This document shows, one piece after another, positions 1 through 7,310 of a stretch of DNA of 41,016 bases (positions within the stretch are counted from its first letter, which is position 1; the number at the start of each line of letters is the position of its first letter). The DNA comes from Candidatus Gastranaerophilales bacterium. GTDB lineage: Bacteria; Cyanobacteriota; Vampirovibrionia; Gastranaerophilales; Gastranaerophilaceae. The DNA is taken from NCBI GenBank assembly GCA_944323475.1, contig CALUSQ010000019.1, positions 1-41,016 of the forward strand, given 5' to 3'. The notes under the pieces are model-generated. The model did no database searches. It was not told where the DNA came from and worked only from the letters and a program-made list of their open reading frames with translations. The position numbers and the translations under genes are program-made.

Positions 1-245
1 CTTTCTTTTTGTTCCTTTGAAATTGGATTCCCATTTTTGTCAGTATATAACTCAACCTTTTTGCTTTTATCTGGTTTTTGTGGAGTTACAGAAGCAGCAG
101 CACCTGAGTTTTTAAATACTGTATCAGGAAGCAACATTGGTTTGAGGTTATACTGATTTGTTTGTGCAGAAAAACCTGTAGTTTGTATTGTAATAAATAA
201 AATTAATGCTATAAAAAAAGTCTTAAATCTAAAAATCCTTTTCAA
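1..245 (-). CDS. Exported protein of unknown function, N-terminal part only
   Basis: The reading frame runs off the left edge of the window, so only about 81 N-terminal codons are visible. I place the start at a TTG (243-245) because a GGGA-type ribosome binding site lies six bases upstream and the in-frame ATG alternatives are absent; the nearby ATG upstream is in a frame that stops at once. The first residues are basic (KRIFRFK), followed by a hydrophobic run (TFFIALILFITIQ) and a small-residue cleavage-like site (GFSAQ), which is a Sec signal peptide pattern. The mature part is polar and rich in Pro, Lys and Ser with a DKNGNPI stretch. No family is recognisable from this fragment. It lies downstream of tsf on the same strand but behind a terminator, so it is probably transcribed on its own. 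Confidence 0.6.
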   Translation of the reverse strand, partial: MKRIFRFKTFFIALILFITIQTTGFSAQTNQYNLKPMLLPDTVFKNSGAAASVTPQKPDKSKKVELYTDKNGNPISKEQKE

Positions 246-349
246 AATAAATCCCGCCCATCTTAACTAATAATACCTAGAAAACATTATTAATTATTAT
301 TTTTATAATATCAAACTTTCTTGATTTTGTGAAAAGATTTGTAAACAAA

Positions 350-376
350 AAGCTTCTTGCAGTTTGCAAGAAGCTT
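350..376 (-). terminator. Intrinsic terminator of the rpsB-tsf operon
   Basis: A perfect 12-bp inverted repeat (350-361 with 365-376) with a three-base loop lies 24 bases past the tsf stop. On the minus strand it is followed by TTTTTGTTT, the expected U-tract. Confidence 0.85.
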
Positions 377-399
377 TTATAATTATAGTCTATTTGCTA

Positions 400-1266
400 C
401 TAGTTACCTGCCATTTGACTAGCAACTTCTTCTGCAAAATTATCTTGTCTTTTTTCAAGGCCTTCACCCAATACGTAACGGATAAATGATTTTATATTCA
501 ATTTACCTTCAATAAGCTGAGCAACTGTTTGATCAGGATTTTTAACAAAAGGTTGTTCCAAAAGACATCTTGAAGCCATCAATTTGTTAATTCTACCTTC
601 AACAATTTTAGCTCTAATATTTTCTGGTTTTTTAGCAAGATCTTCCTTACCCATTTCGATTCTTGTTTCTTCATCAATAACTGATTGAGGAATTTCTTCT
701 CTTGAAACAAATTCCGGAGCATTTGAAGCAATGTGTAAACAAATATCTTTTTCTAAAGCTTCATCCGCTTTATCAGTATTCAAAAGAACACCTATTTTAC
801 CATTGTGAATATAAGTAGCAGGATTGCCTTCAATTATTTCAAATCTTCTAACAGTAATTTTTTCACCAATGGTAGCAATTTTTTCTTTAATAATATCTTC
901 GATTTTCTTGCCACATTTGTCACAAGTTGAAGCTAACAAAGCATCTACATCAGCAGGCTTTTTAGCAACAATTTGTTTAGCAAGATTTGAAACAAGTTCT
1001 TTAAAATCATCATTTTTTGCAACAAAGTCTGTTTCACAATTAACTTCAATAATTGCACCGACATTACCTTCAATATATGAACCAATCAAACCTTCTGCAG
1101 CAATTCTACCCATTTTCTTTTCAGCAGAAGCTACACCTTTTTGACGAAGGTATTCCATTGCTTTTTCCATATCACCATCAGTTTCTGTAAGTGCTTTTTT
1201 TGCATCAAGAATACCAGCACCGGTTTTTTCTCTAAGTTCTTTTACCATTGCAGCTGTTATTGTCAT
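400..1266 (-). CDS. tsf: Elongation factor Ts
   Basis: Nucleotide exchange factor that recycles EF-Tu-GDP during translation elongation in the cytoplasm. The N-terminal UBA-like helix bundle is visible at about residues 1-45 (KELREKTGAGILDAKKAL), followed by the EF-Tu contacting TDFVAKN motif at 79-85 and the dimerisation/C-terminal modules ending in the usual amphipathic helices. The length of 288 residues is normal. The start is supported by an AGAGAGGAT ribosome binding site. A CxxC pair (C115, C118) sits in a short insertion between the core subdomains, which is not a usual EF-Ts feature; I cannot tell if it binds metal. It follows rpsB on the same strand with a hairpin in the 105-base gap, the classical rpsB-tsf order. 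Confidence 0.97.
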   Translation of the reverse strand: MTITAAMVKELREKTGAGILDAKKALTETDGDMEKAMEYLRQKGVASAEKKMGRIAAEGLIGSYIEGNVGAIIEVNCETDFVAKNDDFKELVSNLAKQIVAKKPADVDALLASTCDKCGKKIEDIIKEKIATIGEKITVRRFEIIEGNPATYIHNGKIGVLLNTDKADEALEKDICLHIASNAPEFVSREEIPQSVIDEETRIEMGKEDLAKKPENIRAKIVEGRINKLMASRCLLEQPFVKNPDQTVAQLIEGKLNIKSFIRYVLGEGLEKRQDNFAEEVASQMAGN

Positions 1267-1324
1267 AAACTTATCCTCTCTGTTTATTATTTATCTTATT
1301 ACGCCATAAACAGCGTCTTAAATT

Positions 1325-1361
1325 ATATTTAAGGACTTTATTAAATAAAGTCCTTAAATAT
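1325..1361 (-). terminator. rpsB-tsf intercistronic hairpin (attenuator-like)
   Basis: A near-perfect inverted repeat of up to 17 bp (1325-1342 against 1344-1361) lies just after rpsB. On the minus strand it is followed by ATAATTTAAG rather than a clean U-tract, so it may only partly terminate or may protect the rpsB 3' end, lowering tsf relative to rpsB. The long stem is seen directly; its role is inference. Confidence 0.6.
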
Positions 1362-1371
1362 TTATAAATTT

Positions 1372-2154
1372 TTATGCTTCAGCAGTAACTTCTTCAGCCT
1401 TTGCTTCTTCTGTAACACCGGCATCTTCTGCTTTAATTGTTTCAGCTTTAGCGCCAACTGCTTTGTTTTCTCTTAACTGTTTACCTTCCAAAACAGCATC
1501 AGCCAATTTTGAAGCAATAAGTTTAATAGCACGAATAGCATCATCATTACCAGGGATAATGTAATCAATACCATCCGGATTTGCATTTGTATCAGCAAGA
1601 CAAATCACAGGAATGTGAAGTTTGTTAGCTTCGGCAATAGCAATGTCTTCTTTCTTTTGGTCAACAACAAAGATAATATCAGGCATACCGCGCATTTCTT
1701 TGATACCGCCAAGAGTTTTTGATAATTTTTCTAATTTTTTAGTCATTTGAACAACTTCTTTTTTAGGAAGTTTTTCAATATGGCCTGAATTTACAAAATC
1801 TTCTAGTTCTCTAAGTTTGTTAACTCTGCCTCTGATTGTTTCAAAGTTTGTTAACATACCACCCAACCAACGACGGTTGATATAATACATACCGCATCTT
1901 TCAGCTTCTTGAGCAACAACTTCAGATGCTTGTTTTTTTGTACCTACGAAAAGAACATTTTTGCCTCTTGCTGCAAATTCTTTGACGATTTCATATGCTT
2001 CGTCTAATTTTTCAGAAGTTTTTCTTAAGTCTAATACATAGATTCCATTTCTTGCACCGTAGATATACGGTTTCATTTTGGGGTTCCATCTTTGTGTTTG
2101 GTGTCCAAAGTGTACACCAGCTTCGAGTAAATCAATCATTGATGCTACCGGCAT
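1372..2154 (-). CDS. rpsB: 30S ribosomal protein S2
   Basis: Structural protein of the small ribosomal subunit. The 260-residue product has the family hallmarks: [19 protein letters not shown] near the N terminus, the [11 protein letters not shown] segment, [10 protein letters not shown], and the [22 protein letters not shown] motif, followed by the [10 protein letters not shown] helix. The C terminus has a 30-residue Ala/Glu/Lys-rich tail beyond the conserved domain. An AAAGGAG ribosome binding site is spaced eight bases before the ATG. It is the first gene of an rpsB-tsf operon with its own promoter and a structured leader. Confidence 0.98.
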   Translation of the reverse strand: MPVASMIDLLEAGVHFGHQTQRWNPKMKPYIYGARNGIYVLDLRKTSEKLDEAYEIVKEFAARGKNVLFVGTKKQASEVVAQEAERCGMYYINRRWLGGMLTNFETIRGRVNKLRELEDFVNSGHIEKLPKKEVVQMTKKLEKLSKTLGGIKEMRGMPDIIFVVDQKKEDIAIAEANKLHIPVICLADTNANPDGIDYIIPGNDDAIRAIKLIASKLADAVLEGKQLRENKAVGAKAETIKAEDAGVTEEAKAEEVTAEA

Positions 2155-2172
2155 CTTTTTCTCCTTTACTAT

Positions 2173-2248
2173 GGATTTTAACCTACTTGGCGGGTTATGC
2201 CTTGGTTTAATTCAAAACCTTAGCCCCAGCTTTTTCAATATAAAATCC
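2173..2248 (-). promoter_or_regulatory. Candidate structured rpsB leader RNA
   Basis: The untranslated region before rpsB can close through an exact 8-bp long-range helix (2173-2180 with 2241-2248). Inside it are a 5-bp hairpin (2204-2208 with 2215-2219) and a GGG/CCC pairing (2192-2194 with 2225-2227). Many bacteria autoregulate rpsB through S2 binding to its leader, so a regulatory role is likely by analogy, but I cannot match this to a named leader class. Confidence 0.45.
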
Positions 2249-2269
2249 GGTTACTGTACTACAATAAAA

Positions 2270-2275
2270 ATTATA
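2270..2275 (-). promoter_or_regulatory. rpsB-tsf promoter, -10 element
   Basis: A consensus TATAAT lies about 115 bases upstream of the rpsB start on the minus strand; a weak TTGCTT-like -35 lies 15 bases further up. Confidence 0.55.
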
Positions 2276-2340
2276 ACCCAAACAAAATATAAGCAAATAT
2301 CAAACATTACCGCAATTTATATTGCTTAACATGCATAAAA

Positions 2341-2365
2341 AAAGACAGGTAAAAGACCTGTCTTT
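2341..2365 (-). terminator. Intrinsic terminator after map
   Basis: A 10-bp perfect stem (AAAGACAGGT with ACCTGTCTTT) and a 5-base loop, with T runs on both sides. It ends the adk-map transcript and could also work in the other direction. Confidence 0.85.
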
Positions 2366-2389
2366 TTATTCCAATTAAATATTAGTAAC

Positions 2390-3142
2390 TTACAAAAGCT
2401 TTGTCAGAATTTCAGGCTCTCCATCTGTCACATGAACAGTATGTTCAAAGTGAGCTGAAGGTTTACCATCATTAGTAACAACAGTCCAATTATCTTCAAG
2501 TGTATGAACATCATCAGAACCAAGATTCAACATGGGTTCAATAGCGATTGTATACCCGTTTTTAAGAACAAAGTTGTTGCCAACTCTATAATTAAATACA
2601 AAAGGCTCTTCATGCATTGCTCGGCCTACACCATGTCCGCCATATTGACGAACAATGCCAAGATTTTTAGACTTTGCTACATCTTCTATAGCGCCGGAGA
2701 CTTCTTCTAACAAAGCATTGTCTCTCATTTTTTCAATTCCGGCAAAAAGTGCTTTTTCGGTTGTTTCAAGAAGCATCTTGCATTCGTCTGAAATATTTCC
2801 TACAGGATAAGTCCAAGCACTATCTCCAACCAATCCTCTATATGTAGCACCTACATCAATACTTATTACATCACCTTCTTTTAATATTCTTTCTGCAGAA
2901 GGTATACCATGTACAACTTCACCGTTTATTGATGCACATATTGAAGCAGGAAAACCATTATACCCTAGAAAAGTAGGTACAGCTTTATGCTTTTTAATTA
3001 TTTGCATTGCTGCATCATCGAGATCCTTAGTAGAAAGACCCGGTTCTATAATGCGTTTCATTTCCTGATGAACTAAAGCAACAATATTGCCTGCTTCTTT
3101 CATTAATTTTATTTCTTCTCTTGATTTTTTATGTACTGACAT
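2390..3142 (-). CDS. map: Type I methionine aminopeptidase
   Basis: Removes the initiator methionine from nascent proteins. The two-metal site of the pita-bread fold is complete: H78 in GEVVHGIP, D96 in SIDVGA, D107 in GLVGDSAW, H170 in GGHGVGR, E202 in IEPM and E233 in FEHTVHVT. At 250 residues it is a minimal type I enzyme with no N-terminal SH3-binding or zinc-finger extension. It starts 21 bases after the adk stop and the two form an operon that ends in a clear terminator. In many bacteria adk and map sit inside the secY ribosomal-protein cluster; here they stand alone. Confidence 0.97.
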   Translation of the reverse strand: MSVHKKSREEIKLMKEAGNIVALVHQEMKRIIEPGLSTKDLDDAAMQIIKKHKAVPTFLGYNGFPASICASINGEVVHGIPSAERILKEGDVISIDVGATYRGLVGDSAWTYPVGNISDECKMLLETTEKALFAGIEKMRDNALLEEVSGAIEDVAKSKNLGIVRQYGGHGVGRAMHEEPFVFNYRVGNNFVLKNGYTIAIEPMLNLGSDDVHTLEDNWTVVTNDGKPSAHFEHTVHVTDGEPEILTKLL

Positions 3143-3163
3143 TTTTACTGCCTTCTATGTTTG

Positions 3164-3817
3164 TTATATTACTTCTTTTAATTTTTTATAAATATCATCT
3201 ATAGAACCAGTTGCATCAAGTTTTACAAGAATACCTCTTTTTTCATAAAAATCAATAAGAGGAGCTGTTTGTGCAAAATATGTATCAAATCTATTTTTTG
3301 CAATTTCTTCTGTATCATCTTTTCTTTGAACAAGCTCTGCCCCACATGCATCACAAATACCTTCTTGTTTAATAGGCATAGTTTTTAAATTATAAATTGC
3401 TCCGCATTTTGGACAAGAACGTCTGTAAATAATTCTTTCCATAAGGTTTTCAATAGGTATATCAAAATAAATAACTTTTGTTTGAACCTCTTTGTCTGCA
3501 TCTATTTCCTTAAGCATTTCATCGAGCATCTCTGCCTGTTCAATACTTCTTGGGAAACCATCTAATATAAAACCTTTTTGAACATCGTCTTTTTTAAGTC
3601 TATCTTTAATTATTTGAGCAACAACCTCAACAGGGACCAAAGCACCTTTTTCAACATAATCCTTTGCAATTTTTCCTGCTTCTGTACCATTAGCCATAGC
3701 TTCTCTCAACAAAGAACCTGTATCTACATGTACAAATCCTGTTTCTGCAGAAAGTTTTTTTGTTTGAGTACCTTTTCCACTAGCTGGAGGCCCCATAAAA
3801 ATTAATTCTTTTTTCAT
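3164..3817 (-). CDS. adk: Adenylate kinase with zinc-type LID
   Basis: Interconverts AMP + ATP and 2 ADP. The P-loop GPPASGKGT is at residues 9-17, the AMP-binding region with DTGSLLREA follows at about 32, and DGFPRS lies at 86-91. The LID domain carries four cysteines as CPKC (135, 138) and CDAC (155, 158), the zinc-stabilised long form, although the flanking LID sequence is shortened. The 217-residue length fits the long type. It is the first gene of the adk-map operon, and a good promoter lies 35-63 bases upstream. Confidence 0.97.
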   Translation of the reverse strand: MKKELIFMGPPASGKGTQTKKLSAETGFVHVDTGSLLREAMANGTEAGKIAKDYVEKGALVPVEVVAQIIKDRLKKDDVQKGFILDGFPRSIEQAEMLDEMLKEIDADKEVQTKVIYFDIPIENLMERIIYRRSCPKCGAIYNLKTMPIKQEGICDACGAELVQRKDDTEEIAKNRFDTYFAQTAPLIDFYEKRGILVKLDATGSIDDIYKKLKEVI

Positions 3818-3851
3818 AATATAAACACCTTTTTAAACTACCATAAGCTTT

Positions 3852-3880
3852 ATTTTATCACTGGCATAAAAGTTTCACAA
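3852..3880 (-). promoter_or_regulatory. adk-map promoter
   Basis: TTGTGA (3875-3880) and TAAAAT (3852-3857) read on the minus strand with exactly 17 bases between them, about 35 bases above the adk start. The rest of the 334-base gap 3818-4151 holds the flagellin 1 control region and no gene. Confidence 0.6.
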
Positions 3881-3960
3881 GAAACCAAAAGCTATCTACA
3901 TTATTTCTCATATATATAAATAATATATGTACTTTTGTAAAAGTTCTTCTGATTTCACTT

Positions 3961-3995
3961 CATATTTTAGTATAAAAATTCTATACTAAAGTTGT
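3961..3995 (+). promoter_or_regulatory. Paired palindromic boxes before flagellin 1
   Basis: Two copies of the recurrent palindrome (consensus TATACTWWAGTATA): 3961-3974 matches 12 of 14 and 3982-3995 matches 11 of 14. Their centres are 21 bp apart, two helical turns. Together they also form an inverted repeat (TTTAGTATA with TATACTAAA). Likely binding sites for a dimeric regulator; see the finding on the recurrent box. Confidence 0.55.
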
Positions 3996-4036
3996 AGGGA
4001 TAATGTGTATCCTCCCCATTTAAAGTATCAGTCTAA

Positions 4037-4127
4037 ACAAGGATAAGTACTGAGAATATCAGTATTTAAACCTGTTTATACAAGTAGAAAGAAAGTGTAT
4101 CGTCACACAGTCCAAGGATAGGGCTGT
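4037..4127 (+). promoter_or_regulatory. Flagellin 1 leader with GGA hairpin (CsrA-type site)
   Basis: The hairpin ACAGTCC-AAGGATA-GGGCTGT (4107-4127) has a 7-bp stem (one G-U pair) that presents GGA in its loop, as CsrA targets do. A second motif, ACAAGGATAA at 4037-4046, matches 8 of 10 bases of the CsrA consensus ACARGGAUGU. The latter also resembles a sigma-28 -10 (TAAAG at 4021-4025 lies upstream), so its reading is ambiguous. Confidence 0.45.
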
Positions 4128-4151
4128 AAAGATTAGAAAAGGGATTTTAAT

Positions 4152-5030
4152 ATGTCTATAATAATAAACACCAATGTGCCGGCATTGATAGCTCGTAATG
4201 CTCTAGACAGAGCTACTGCAAGCTTGAATTCAAGCATGGAAAAATTGTCTACAGGATATAGAATAAACCACGCAGCAGATGATCCTGCAGGGTATTACTA
4301 TGCATCGGGTTTAAGTTCACAATTGCGCGGATCAAAAGTCGCATACCAAAATGTCTCTCAAAGTCAAAGCATGCTAACATTAGCACAAGGTGACTTGAGT
4401 GCAATTAATGATCAACTTGAAAGAATAAAAGAACTTGCAACTGAATATTCTAATGACACACTAACTACTGAGCAAAAAACAGCAATAAAATCAGAAGCCC
4501 AACAACGTGTCGACGAAATTAACAGAATTGTAGAAGAATCAAAATTCAATGATATAAACCTGTTAGACGGTTCAAAAGAAGGTGTTCGCTTCCAAATAGG
4601 AGCATATTCAGATCCTGCAACAAACGCAATAAATGTAAATGGAGTTTTTCTTGATGCGTCTACAGGAGAAACTGGTATAAAACTTTTTGGTTCAGGAGCT
4701 GATGAATTTGCTGATATAGAAGCAGCATTCAAAGATTCGTCTACTGCTGCCAAATTTATTGATATAGTACAAGCTTCTGCTGATACAGTAACAGAAAGGA
4801 TTGCTACAGCGGGTGTTTATTCATCAAGACTTGAATCAATTGCTGACAGACTTTTAACACAAAATGAAAACTTAGCTAGTGCTTATAGCAGTGTAATGGA
4901 TACAGATATTTCATCAGAAACAGCGAACTATGTAAAACAACAAATACTTCAACAGACTGCATCTGCTATGTTGATTCAAGCTAATCAAGCCTCCGGAATT
5001 ATAGCATTAAAACTTATCGGAGCATCATAA
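4152..5030 (+). CDS. Flagellin (copy 1, divergent)
   Basis: Subunit of the flagellar filament, exported through the flagellar type III system. The 292 residues contain only the conserved terminal D0/D1 regions: N terminus SIIINTNVPALIARNAL with LSTGYRINHAADDPAG, and C terminus DTDISSETANYVKQQILQQ. The outer D2/D3 domains of enteric flagellins are missing, so the filament core is formed with little surface decoration. It differs from copies 2 and 3 in having DDPAGYYYASGL instead of DDAAGLYVATGL and ending IIALKLIGAS. An AAAGGGA ribosome binding site precedes the ATG. It has its own promoter region and terminator, so it is monocistronic. Confidence 0.95.
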   Translation: MSIIINTNVPALIARNALDRATASLNSSMEKLSTGYRINHAADDPAGYYYASGLSSQLRGSKVAYQNVSQSQSMLTLAQGDLSAINDQLERIKELATEYSNDTLTTEQKTAIKSEAQQRVDEINRIVEESKFNDINLLDGSKEGVRFQIGAYSDPATNAINVNGVFLDASTGETGIKLFGSGADEFADIEAAFKDSSTAAKFIDIVQASADTVTERIATAGVYSSRLESIADRLLTQNENLASAYSSVMDTDISSETANYVKQQILQQTASAMLIQANQASGIIALKLIGAS

Positions 5031-5063
5031 AATTATTTATACAAAATCTAGTTTTTTTTCATA

Positions 5064-5099
5064 CAAAAGTATGCGATTTTCGCATACTTTTGTTATTTT
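5064..5099 (+). terminator. Terminator of flagellin 1
   Basis: A perfect 13-bp stem (5064-5076 with 5080-5092) with a TTT loop is followed by a T-rich tract. Confidence 0.88.
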
Positions 5100-5100
5100 T

Positions 5101-5138
5101 TATACTTTAGTTGTACATATTTCAAACTTTCTTACAAT
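5101..5138 (+). promoter_or_regulatory. Flagellin 2 promoter with overlapping palindromic box
   Basis: TTGTAC (5111-5116) and TACAAT (5133-5138) are 16 bases apart. The box TATACTTTAGTTGTA (5101-5115) overlaps the -35. The spacer contains ATTTCAAACTTT, which recurs in the same place in the flagellin 3 promoter. Confidence 0.55.
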
Positions 5139-5176
5139 TAAAAACCAACAAGTAATACTTTAATATGAGGATACAA

Positions 5177-5186
5177 ACAGGGATGT
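5177..5186 (+). promoter_or_regulatory. CsrA-consensus site in flagellin 2 leader
   Basis: ACAGGGATGT is an exact match to ACARGGAUGU, the high-affinity CsrA consensus. ACA can pair with TGT to expose GGGA, and TACA (5172-5175) can pair with TGTA (5184-5187). It lies 34 bases before the start codon, upstream of the AAAGGAG ribosome binding site. Confidence 0.5.
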
Positions 5187-5219
5187 ACAACTTTAGGATA
5201 TGCGAAAGGAGATAATACA

Positions 5220-6062
5220 ATGGCAATTATCGTTAACACAAATTTGTCTTCATTGAAGACACAAAATAATCTTACAAAAGCAACAAATTCTTTGAACCAA
5301 GCTTTAGAAAGAATGTCTACAGGTTACAAAATCAACAGCGCAAAAGATGATGCTGCAGGTTTGTATGTAGCAACTGGTTTGGAAACACAAATCAGAGGTT
5401 CAAAAATAGCCTTAACAAACGTAGCAACTGGAGCAAATGTACTCGATACAGTAGAAGGAGACCTTGAAACAATCCTTGATAACCTTAACCGTATCAGAGA
5501 CCTTGCAACTCAAGGTGCTAACGGAATATATGACGACGATGCATTAGAAGCAATGAAATCAGAAGTAAATGCACGACTTGATGAAATAGATAGAATATCT
5601 GCTGCATCAAATTTCAACGGTTTACAATTGTTAGATGGCACAACAACAACTATGAGACTACAAGTTGGAGCAAATGCTGATGAAGATGCAAACAGTATTA
5701 CAATTGCTAATGTTTTTGCAAAAACAGATTCAACTACATTAAATATAAAAACAGGAGCAGCTACTGCTTTTGACTCTGCAGACGCAGCTGCAGCATATAT
5801 TGGAACAATAGATACAGCAATAGATGAAATAACTACAAAAAGATCAGCCATAGGTGCTTATCAAAACAGATTAGATTCTGCACAAAATTCACTTTTAACA
5901 ACTATTGAAAATACAACAGCTGCAAAATCAACAATTATGGACGCAGATATTGCTGAAGAATCTGCTGAATATACAAAACAAAGAATATTACAACAAACTT
6001 CAGCAACTTTATTAGTTCAAGCTAATCAGCTGCCATCATTAGCATTAACTTTGATTTCTTAA
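5220..6062 (+). CDS. Flagellin (copy 2)
   Basis: Filament subunit of 280 residues, the shortest of the four in this window. The N-terminal D0/D1 half has NTNLSSLKTQNNL, LERMSTGYKINSAKDDAAGL and LNRIRDLATQGANG; the C-terminal half has MDADIAEESAEYTKQRILQQ and ends LPSLALTLIS. There is almost no central variable domain. Bases 5279-5376 are identical to the matching part of copy 3, which suggests recent gene conversion or duplication. The ribosome binding site AAAGGAG is nine bases upstream. Copies 2 and 3 share promoter architecture, but each has a terminator, so they are expressed as separate messages. Confidence 0.96.
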   Translation: MAIIVNTNLSSLKTQNNLTKATNSLNQALERMSTGYKINSAKDDAAGLYVATGLETQIRGSKIALTNVATGANVLDTVEGDLETILDNLNRIRDLATQGANGIYDDDALEAMKSEVNARLDEIDRISAASNFNGLQLLDGTTTTMRLQVGANADEDANSITIANVFAKTDSTTLNIKTGAATAFDSADAAAAYIGTIDTAIDEITTKRSAIGAYQNRLDSAQNSLLTTIENTTAAKSTIMDADIAEESAEYTKQRILQQTSATLLVQANQLPSLALTLIS

Positions 6063-6087
6063 TAATTTTTATGTTAACGATAATTAC

Positions 6088-6115
6088 AGCCGGAGAATAT
6101 CTCCGGCTTTTTTTA
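6088..6115 (+). terminator. Terminator of flagellin 2
   Basis: A GC-rich 9-bp stem (AGCCGGAGA with TCTCCGGCT) is followed by seven T. Confidence 0.92.
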
Positions 6116-6123
6116 TGAAAAAT

Positions 6124-6161
6124 CAAACCAAAGTATACCAAATTTCAAACTTTATTAGAAT
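6124..6161 (+). promoter_or_regulatory. Flagellin 3 promoter with overlapping palindromic box
   Basis: TATACC (6134-6139) and TAGAAT (6156-6161) are 16 bases apart, the same geometry as flagellin 2, with the shared spacer ATTTCAAACTTT. A box with 11 of 14 matches to TATACTAAAGTATA (6124-6137) overlaps the -35. Confidence 0.5.
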
Positions 6162-6230
6162 TAAGAACACCTATTAAAAGAGATATTATGTGAGTGTAGT
6201 AAACAGGGTGTGTAAAAACACAGTCTAAAT

Positions 6231-6275
6231 AGATGGATGTATAAAACAGTCTATTAAAATTTACAGGATGTAAAT
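6231..6275 (+). promoter_or_regulatory. CsrA-type hairpin in flagellin 3 leader
   Basis: ATTTACA-GGA-TGTAAAT (6259-6275) is a perfect 7-bp stem with GGA as the loop and contains ACAGGATGT, the core of the CsrA consensus. A second GGATGT (6235-6240) lies just upstream. The hairpin sits about 12 bases before the AAAGGAG ribosome binding site (6287-6293). Confidence 0.5.
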
Positions 6276-6299
6276 AGGGTATGCCGAAAGGAGAATCGT

Positions 6300-7205
6300 A
6301 TGGCAATTATCGTTAACACAAACATTTCTGCGTTGAAAACACGTACGAACTTAAACAACGCAACAAATTCTTTGAACCAAGCTTTAGAAAGAATGTCTAC
6401 AGGTTACAAAATCAACAGCGCAAAAGATGATGCTGCAGGTTTGTATGTAGCAACTGGCTTGGAAACACAAATTAGGGGTTCAAAAGTAGCACAGTCTAAC
6501 GTAACAACAGGTAGCAATGTTCTACAAACAGTTGAAGGTGACCTTGATAATATCTTAGACAACCTTAACCGTATTAGAGACTTAGCTACACAAGCTGCAA
6601 ACGGTATTTATGATACAGATGCTCTTAATGCGATGAAATCAGAAGTAGATGCACGTATTGATGAAATTGAAAGAATTTCTTTGGCATCAAACTTCAACGG
6701 CTTAGAATTATTAAGTGGTAATTCTGATTTAGCTACAGATGGTTTAAGACTACAAGTTGGTGCTAATGCAGGTGCAGCAGCAAACTCAATTGTAATTGAT
6801 GCAGAAATATTTGACAAAACAGACGCAACTACATTGGGTGACGGTGCAGCAACAAACGCAGGTTCAACTGTTACAGGTACAGATACAGTAGCAACAGGTG
6901 CAGGAAAAGCATTTCTTGCAGCAACCGCAGCAGCTAGTTACATTGCAGTTCTTGATAAAGCTATTGATACAATATCAAATCGTAAGTCTACAATTGGTGC
7001 TGTTATGAACAGACTTGATTCAGCAGCTGCATCATTGACAACAACTATTGAAAACGCAACAGCTGCAAAATCAACAATCATGGATGCTGATATTGCTGAA
7101 GAATCTGCTGAATATACAAAACAACAAATTCTACAACAAACTTCAGCTGCATTATTGGTTCAAGCTAACCAATTACCATCATTGGCATTGAACTTGATTC
7201 AATAA
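6300..7205 (+). CDS. Flagellin (copy 3)
   Basis: Filament subunit of 301 residues. The N-terminal D0/D1 region is nearly the same as in copy 2 (LERMSTGYKINSAKDDAAGL, LDNILDNLNRIRDLATQ), and the C terminus ends LPSLALNLIQ after AEESAEYTKQQILQQ. The slightly larger size comes from a Gly/Thr/Ala-rich central stretch (about residues 145-210) that is low in complexity and probably surface exposed. R and L of the RIRDL motif, positions that Toll-like receptor 5 contacts in enteric flagellins, are present; recognition itself is not shown. The ribosome binding site is AAAGGAG. Confidence 0.96.
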   Translation: MAIIVNTNISALKTRTNLNNATNSLNQALERMSTGYKINSAKDDAAGLYVATGLETQIRGSKVAQSNVTTGSNVLQTVEGDLDNILDNLNRIRDLATQAANGIYDTDALNAMKSEVDARIDEIERISLASNFNGLELLSGNSDLATDGLRLQVGANAGAAANSIVIDAEIFDKTDATTLGDGAATNAGSTVTGTDTVATGAGKAFLAATAAASYIAVLDKAIDTISNRKSTIGAVMNRLDSAAASLTTTIENATAAKSTIMDADIAEESAEYTKQQILQQTSAALLVQANQLPSLALNLIQ

Positions 7206-7238
7206 TAAATAATTTTACAATAATAGGTGATGGCAACT

Positions 7239-7270
7239 TGCCCGAAGCGAAAGCATTCGGGCTTTTTTTT
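7239..7270 (+). terminator. Terminator of flagellin 3
   Basis: GCCCGAA pairs with TTCGGGC around a GCGAAAGCA-type apical part, followed by eight T. Confidence 0.9.
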
Positions 7271-7310
7271 ATTATAAAAAGCTACTATATACTAATAAAA
7301 ATACTATTAA

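Noticed and set aside
4021..4046. Sigma-28 promoter for flagellin 1 (TAAAG...GGATAAG)
   Set aside because: Spacing is two bases shorter than in the other three and the -10 lacks CGA; the same bases fit a CsrA-like site in the leader, so I did not list it as a promoter.
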